A DNA stretch of 64,000 nt, taken from assembly GCA_030035585.1 (NCBI GenBank), contig CM057477.1, forward strand, positions 60,865,447 to 60,929,446. The letters run 5' to 3'. Numbering within the stretch: the first letter of the stretch is position 1; the number at the start of each line of letters is the position of its first letter. This document shows positions 58,572 through 64,000 of this stretch, piece after piece. Origin of the DNA: Dugong dugon (Eukaryota > Chordata > Mammalia > Sirenia > Dugongidae). Under the pieces are notes generated by a model. That model was not told the DNA's origin and ran no database searches. It was given only the letters and a program-made list of their open reading frames with translations. A program made the position numbers and the translations under genes.

Positions 58572-58932
58572 AGGTTTGGGTCACCCCACCAGGCAGAGAA
58601 CCGTGACCAGCTGAGGTGCTTGCAGAGGGCAAAGGAAATACAGAGCGGGTGGTGGAAGAAGGTAGTTCTAAATACCAGTTATGGCCACGTGACCAGTGCA
58701 GAAATGGAGACTGTAATTGTTATGACTATTTGTACTTTGTATGTGTGCATCAAATATTTCTGTTTCCTTCACTTATAAAATATAAGCTGTAAATGGGGCT
58801 AGTGCATTTTCGATTGTACGCGTGTTAGTTGCATCATGTTAGGTGCAAGTATGACTTTCTCATTGTCTTGATTCAGAGATTATGTATGGTTTAAGGAGAT
58901 GTGTACATGTGCCAAGTTGACAAGGGGTGGAC
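58572..58932 (+). other. ERV-L region between dUTPase and 3' LTR, no env
   Basis: Only about 360 bp, without any envelope-like frame. It ends in the candidate polypurine tract. Confidence 0.8.
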
Positions 58933-59413
58933 TGTGATGGTTAAGATTGTGTGTCAGCTTGGCTGGGCCATGATTCTCCGTGTTTTAATGTAATCACTCC
59001 CATGATTGAATATACTGTGAGTAGCCAATCAGATGAAAGGGAGTCTCCTTGGGGGTGTAGCCGCATCTGTATGTAAGGAGACGTTCTGGCTTTTTTTCTG
59101 TCTGGATCCTGTGGCTGCTTCCTGTCATCTCATCTCCTGTTTTTGTGACTTGAGCTGTCAGCTTATCCGCCAAACCTGGGATTCGTCGATCTGCACAGCC
59201 TGTGAGTAGGAGCCCTGCTCTCCGGCCTTCCGATCTTGGACTTGCCAGCTTCTGCAGCTGTGTGACTTGGGAGAGGCCTCTACCCTGATCCACGGACTTG
59301 GGACGTTCTAGCCTCTACAATCACGTGAGCTGTTTCCTTGATATAATCTCTCTCTATATATATATTTATACACTTTACTGGTTTTGCTTCTCTAGAGAAC
59401 CCAGCCTAAGACA
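58933..59413 (+). repeat. ERV-L 3' LTR (481 bp)
   Basis: Same ends and length as the 5' LTR. The TATA motif reads TATGTAAG here. A purine stretch (GACAAGGGGTGGA) just before it is the candidate polypurine tract. Confidence 0.93.
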
Positions 59414-59639
59414 GGTGGGTAACTTAATTTTATTAAGTTTTTCCAAGGCATTTAGTTTTGTTTTCATAAAAACAACTCTTCCGCCCTCACACATATACTT
59501 GTACTTTATCACTAAGGCATGTTTAATCAAATTTTATCATTTCAAAAACAAAACAAGCACTTGGGGATCAAACACAATTGCTCTGGAGGAGGCAGTGGAA
59601 GCAAGAAGAGAATATACAAAGAAATAAATAGATGAAAGA

Positions 59640-59790
59640 GGTGAGGTAAAGAAAATAGAAACTAACACTTTTATACTTACCACATACTGTTCTAAGAGTT
59701 TTACGTATAACAGCTTATTTAATCCTCTCAGTGCTGTTAATACACCCACTTTACTGATAAGGAAACCTAGGCACAGGTTGATTCTCTCCT
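59640..59790 (+). mobile_element. MIR-like remnant
   Basis: ACATACTGTTCTAAGAGTTT, TATTTAATCCTCTCAGTGCT and CTGATAAGGAAACCTAGGCA. Confidence 0.65.
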
Positions 59791-59974
59791 GCCAAAAGTT
59801 CTTTCAAATAAGAATTTTTTAAAACATTTTTTACTGAGATGTTTCTAAGCTGTATTATCAATGTCTGACTTTCATTCACAAAATCTATTGTGCATAATGT
59901 AATCTGTCTTTGAAGTGATATAAAAGAAAACCAAAAACTAACTAAACCCTAAAACTAATAGTTTCGGATTTATA

Positions 59975-60170
59975 CAGTGAAACAACCTGTGAGAGCCGGA
60001 ACTCAAGAGGACTGCCTTGTTTTCCCTGGTCTCATAAGTTTTCCGCCTTTGACAGGGTACACTCTTACCACTTTTCTATCGCTCTCTATTAGTGGAAAAT
60101 ATTTGATTGAGTGTTCCTTCTCTGACAAGTTTCCGCCTTACACAGGTTCTGGCTTTCACAGGTTTTACTG
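59975..60170 (+). mobile_element. TIR DNA transposon, inverted partner copy
   Basis: CAGTGAAACAACCTGTGAGA to CTTTCACAGGTTTTACTG, with TA on both sides (59973-59974 and 60171-60172). Confidence 0.8.
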
Positions 60171-60172
60171 TA

Positions 60173-60797
60173 TCAATGTCCACCCGTATTTTGCTTTCTC
60201 TTGCTGCCATAACAAATTACCACAAACTTAGTGCTTTAAAGGGCACCATTTATTAGCTCACAGTTCTATAGGTCAGAATTCCAAGGGACTCAGCAGGGTT
60301 CCATGCTCAGGGTATGACAGAGCTGAAATCAAGGTGTAGGCTGGGCTGGGCTCTTATCTGGGGCTCTGGGAAAAAATTCACTTCCAAACTCGTTTAGGTA
60401 GTAGGCAGAATTTAGTTTCTCGTGGGTGTAGGACTGAGGTCCCTACTTTCTTTCTGGTTGCCAGCCCGAGGCTACTCAGAGCTTCTAGAGGCTGCCTGCA
60501 TTATCTGCCAGTCATGTGGCCCCTCCTTTTTCAAGCTAGCAATGGGGGTCAAATCCTTGTGCTTCAGATCTCTCTGGTTTCTCCTTATGCTAGCAGCTGG
60601 AGAAAACGCTCCACTTTTAAAGGACTCAGCTGATTGGGCCAAGCTAACCTGAATGATTCCCTTAGATTAAGGTCAACTGAATTAGGACTTTAATTACATC
60701 TGCAAAACCCCTTCATGGCAGTATCGACATAGGTGTTTGAATAATCAGGAGACAGGAATCTTGGGGAGAACATCTTTAGAATTCAGCCTTCTACTCC
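60173..60797 (-). mobile_element. MaLR/MLT1-like LTR, inverted partner copy
   Basis: Reverse complement of the 45563-46190 LTR. It is about 80-85% alike over most of its length and identical over the last 120 bp. An AfroSINE abuts its outer end. Confidence 0.8.
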
Positions 60798-60940
60798 GTT
60801 GCCGTCCAGTTGATTCTGACTCATGGCAACCTTGAAGGACAGAGTAGAACCGCCCCATAGGGTTTCCAAGGAGTGGCTTGTGTATTCGAACTGGCAAACT
60901 TTTGGTTAGCAGCTGAGCTCTTAACCACTGCACCATTACT
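60798..60940 (-). mobile_element. AfroSINE
   Basis: Left CGTTGCCGTCCAGTTGATTC, right CTTAACCACTGCACCATTAC. Short subtype, with the extreme 5' end lost. Confidence 0.88.
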
Positions 60941-61391
60941 ACACTATTTATTAAATGGATGGATAGATAACTATATGGCTGGATAGACATAGAAATAGAT
61001 ATACAGGTAGTCCTTGACTTGTATATATTGGAGTTACAGCAAACTGCACTTACAACCGTCCTTTATCATTGGTGTATTTTTTTATGTATGTTTGTATGTA
61101 TTAAAATATATCTGTAAGTTTATATGTAATTTTCCAACCTCCAGAGACAAATAAAGATAAGATTTATAAAGATACTGATAATAAAAGGCTGTGATAATGA
61201 AAACTAAAAATAAAATGAGGTAATTGACTTAGTCAGAACCCAGTTTATGAGGGTCTACTACCAAACTTTCCACCAACCCTCCACCAGACTTTCTCTGATG
61301 ACCCCAGTTAATAGTAGCCATTCCCTCCCATATGCTCCAACAACACGGGTTGTACTTCTTTTTAAAAGTGCATTGCACACATTGCTTCCAT

Positions 61392-61415
61392 ATCCTTTTT
61401 TTTTTTTTTTTTTTC
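61392..61415 (+). repeat. Poly-T run
   Basis: About 22 T. MIR-like sequence (ACAGATAAGGAGACATTTGG) follows. Confidence 0.9.
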
Positions 61416-61688
61416 ATTTGATTCTTGCAACCTCCCTGAGTCAGAATGCTTTCTACAGATAAGGAGACATTTGGATAAGTTAATGGACATGCTCAGGGAC
61501 AAGGCCTAAGAAATTGTGGAGCATACATTAGAACTCAGATTTCTTCCATCCTCCTCATCCAGTACTCCTTACACTGCTGTACATTCCTGTGGTGTGCTCA
61601 TGTGCTCATGTTCTGGTATGTATTATTACTACTCTGTGTTAGTGTTGTCTCTACCAGACTGTAAATTCCTCCAGGCCCTAACCCCTTA

Positions 61689-62595
61689 AAACAAAAAACA
61701 AAAACAAAAACAAAACAAACAAACAAAAAAAAAAACCAAACCCTCTTGGGGAATATCTAGCTCAATTTCCATAACATAGTTTATGAAGAAAATGTTCTAC
61801 ATTCTACGTTGGTGAGTAGCGTCTAGGGTCTTAAAAGCCTGTGAGCAGCCATCTAAGATACTCCACTGGTCTCACTCCTTCGGAAGCAAGGGAGAATGAA
61901 GAAAACAATATACAAGTGAAAGATTAGTCCACAGGACTAATGGACCACAATTACCACGGCCTCCTCCAGATTGAGTCCAGCACAACTAGATGGTGCCCAG
62001 CTACCACCACTCACTGCTCTGACAGGGATCACAACAGAGGGTCCCAGACAGAGCTGAAGAAAAATGTAGAACAAAATTCTAACTCACAAAAAAAGACCAG
62101 ACTCACTAGCATGACAGAGACTGGAGAAACCCCCAGAGTATGGCATCCGGACACCCTTTTAGCTCAGTAATGAAGTCGCTCCCGAGGTTCACCTTTCAGC
62201 TGAAGATTAGACAGCCCCATAAAACAAAACGAGACTGATGGGGCACAACAGCCCTGGGACAAGGACTAGAAGGCAGGAGGGGACAGGAAAACTGGTAATA
62301 GGGAACCCAAGGTTGAGAAGGGACAGTGTTGACACGTTGTGGGGTTGTTAACCAATGTCATAAAACAATATGTGTACTGTTTAATGAGAAACTATTTGTT
62401 CCCTAAACGTTCATCTTGAGTACAATAAAAAAAATTTTAAAAAAACCATTGCTGTCGAGTCGATTCCAACTCACAGCAACCCTATAGGGTAGAGTAGAAC
62501 TGCCCCATAGAGTTTCCAAGGAGCACCTGGTGGATTCAAACTGCCGATCTTTTGGTTAGCAGCTTTAGCTCTTAACCACTACGCCACCACGGTTT
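61689..62595 (-). mobile_element. AfroSINE interrupted by an L1
   Basis: The SINE tail (AACAAACAAACAAAAAAAAA then CCAAACCC) lies at 61689-61742, and the rest of the SINE (CCATTGCTGTCGAGTCGATT to CTACGCCACCACGGTTTC) at 62445-62595. CCCTAACCCCTTA flanks the whole at about 61677 and 62596. Confidence 0.87.
61743..62444 (+). mobile_element. L1 3' UTR inserted into an AfroSINE tail
   Basis: Shares CTGTGAGCAGCCATCTAAGA-type sequence with 13200 and 36740 (reverse). It ends GAGTACAATAAAAAAAATTT with A-rich sequence that doubles as the SINE tail. The short frame at 61940-62170 is not a gene. Confidence 0.85.
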
Positions 62596-62632
62596 CCCTA
62601 ACCCCTTAGGTATGTTAAAAATATAAACTAAA

Positions 62633-63972
62633 GAGATCTAATAGAAGTGGCACAAACAGACACATGCACATCCATGTTCATTGCAGAGCTATTCACAAGA
62701 GCAAAAAGATGGAAACAACCGAAGTGCCCATTAATGGATGAATGGATAAGTAAAATATGATACACACATACAATGGAATATTACTCAGCAGTGAAGAAAA
62801 ATGAGATCCTGAAACATCTGAAGGGCATCATGTTGAGTGAAATAAGTTAATCACACAGAAATACAAACATTGTATGTTCTTTTATGAAAAGACATGAATA
62901 GGTACACAGAAACTAATGTCATTAGTGGTTCCAAAGTGGGGGTTGGGGGTGGGGGAGGATGGGAAGAAGGAGAAGTACTCCCTAGGTAGTACTCACTTTC
63001 TGTTTACAGAAACGGACAAGTGGCACTGAATATGGGTAAAGTTTGCACAGCAAGATCAATGTAATTGATGTCAATAAGGTGTATACAGTGAAAAGGGATA
63101 AATGTGCAAATACTAGGTTGTGTATGGTTTTGCAGCAATAATGACAAAAAAAGAGGGGGCTACAGATACTGGTACTAATTAGACATAACCAATCACCGCA
63201 TGGGATTAGCTCTCTTGGTTTAGGGGCTTAGGATCATGGACTAGTGGGACAATCCAGTCAATTGGCATAATATAGTTCTTAAAATACATGTTCTTCCTCT
63301 CAATATGGCGAGTAGTGTCTGTGGTCTTAAAAGTTTATTGGCGGCTGTCTAAAATACAACTATTGGTCTTCTATTCATCTGGAATAAAAAAGAAAGAAGG
63401 AAACCCAAGAATCAGAGAAGGAACTGGAACATAGGATTAATTGTCTCCATGAACCACTGCCTCCACCTTGAGACCAGAAGAGCTAGGCAGTGCCCGCCTA
63501 CCACTACTGAATATTTTGATCAGGAGCACAATAGCTGAATTCTGATAAAAAGGGAGGAAAATGTGGAACCGAACTTCAATTTCTTAAAGAATCCAGACTT
63601 ACTGGACCTCTTGAGGCTGGAGGAGTCCTTGAGATTACGGCCCTGAGTTGCTCTTCAAACCTTGAATTGAAGTTACCCTAAAACTAAATAACAGTTTAGT
63701 CCAAAGAGTAAAGATTGTCGTCCTTGAGTATTGCGTTACTTAAAAAAAAAAAAAAAAATTCTATATAAGACCAAAGGGTCAACAGCTATTTTAAACATAG
63801 ATGAGAAGGGTAGGGGGCAGAGAGATTACTAGAACAGAAATAACAAGAACGTTGACACCACGTGAAGAATTTAACCATTGTCGCTGATCTTTATTATGTC
63901 CAGAAACTGTGGAATGGGAGCAGGTTTTGTTGTGTATATTTTCACCAAAAATAAAATTAAATATTAAAAAAC
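62633..63972 (+). mobile_element. L1 LINE, 5' truncated, older subfamily
   Basis: Begins in the ORF2 C-terminus (ATTCACAAGAGCAAAAAGAT, CAATGGAATATTACTCAGCA), then a long 3' UTR with a G-rich stretch (62936-62972). Flanked by ATATAAACTAAA at 62621-62632 and 63973-63984. It is about 1.34 kb. Confidence 0.88.
62936..62972 (+). other. G-rich tract in L1 3' UTR
   Basis: GGGGGTTGGGGGTGGGGGAG followed by GATGGG fits a G-quadruplex pattern. G-rich tracts are a known feature of L1 3' UTRs. Confidence 0.75.
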
Positions 63973-64000
63973 ATATAAACTAAATGAATAAATTAGTGGA

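Larger units (their letters stand above)
52903..59413 (+). mobile_element. Class III (ERV-L) endogenous retrovirus, full length, defective
   Basis: A 6.5-kb provirus: LTR, tRNA-Leu-like primer site, gag, pro-pol with integrase, dUTPase, LTR. A dUTPase located after integrase and the lack of env are the ERV-L layout. TG...CA ends and flanking GGTAG (52898-52902) and GGTGG (59414-59418) give a 5-bp target duplication with one change. The LTRs differ at about 33-35 of 481 positions. Both gag and pol are interrupted, so no replication-competent product is encoded. Confidence 0.94.

Noticed and set aside
52903..59413. An active or infectious retrovirus
   Set aside because: Stops in gag, two stops and three frameshifts in pol, and no env. 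It is an old genomic copy.
59414..64000. Promoter or exons of DNAJC15, the neighbour of EPSTI1 in human
   Set aside because: No CpG island or matching exon is found to the right. The window probably ends before it.
1..64000. CRISPR array, operons, phage or plasmid functions
   Set aside because: No spaced direct repeats and no dense coding. The dispersed repeats are mammalian retroelements.

Overview
This is mammalian genomic DNA. The SINE content places it in Afrotheria, most likely a paenungulate such as an elephant or manatee. About 35 copies of the tRNA-headed AfroSINE (start GAGCCCTGGTGGTGCAGTGG, end GACTCGACGGCAACGGGTTT) are scattered on both strands, together with RTE (BovB-like) LINEs, young and old L1s, L2/MIR relics, hAT (MER5/MER20) fossils, MaLR LTRs and a complete class III (ERV-L) provirus. 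There are no bacterial-type genes, operons or CRISPR arrays.

The only host gene I can support is EPSTI1 (epithelial stromal interaction 1), on the minus strand. Its first four coding exons lie in the left 24.5 kb: exon 1 at 24290-24474, exon 2 at 6650-6708, exon 3 at 4395-4478 and exon 4 at 232-305. Splice sites and reading phase agree across all junctions. The gene continues past the left edge. Exon 1 lies in a CpG island (about 24240-24730), and a consensus ISRE sits about 110 bp upstream of the ATG, which fits a gene known to be interferon-induced. Intron 1 (17.6 kb) is packed with AfroSINEs, two RTE 3' ends, a truncated L1 with a very long (about 50 bp) target-site duplication, and a TIR DNA transposon.

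From 24.7 kb to 36 kb is upstream intergenic DNA: SINEs, a MER20 and MER5 copies, an internally deleted RTE (29080-31520) with an endonuclease remnant, and a tRNA-Gly-headed SINE. From about 36.08 to 43.67 kb lies a near full-length but inactivated L1 on the minus strand. From 44 to 46.4 kb are head-to-head RTE fragments followed by a MaLR-type LTR plus a TIR transposon. That last pair recurs inverted at 59.97-60.80 kb, and the two copies share a 248-bp stretch with no differences inside otherwise strongly diverged DNA. From 47 to 52.9 kb are L2 remnants and SINEs. At 52903-59413 is a full-length ERV-L provirus (481-bp LTRs, tRNA-Leu-like primer site, gag, pro-pol and a dUTPase after integrase, no env), broken by stops and frameshifts. 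The right end (61.7-64 kb) holds an L1 3' end nested in an AfroSINE tail and a second truncated L1.

No gene other than EPSTI1 is seen. In human the next gene upstream is DNAJC15, but no exon or CpG-island promoter for it is visible here. Repeat coordinates are read by eye and are good to a few bases where a target-site duplication (TSD) is quoted, otherwise to about 10-20 bases.
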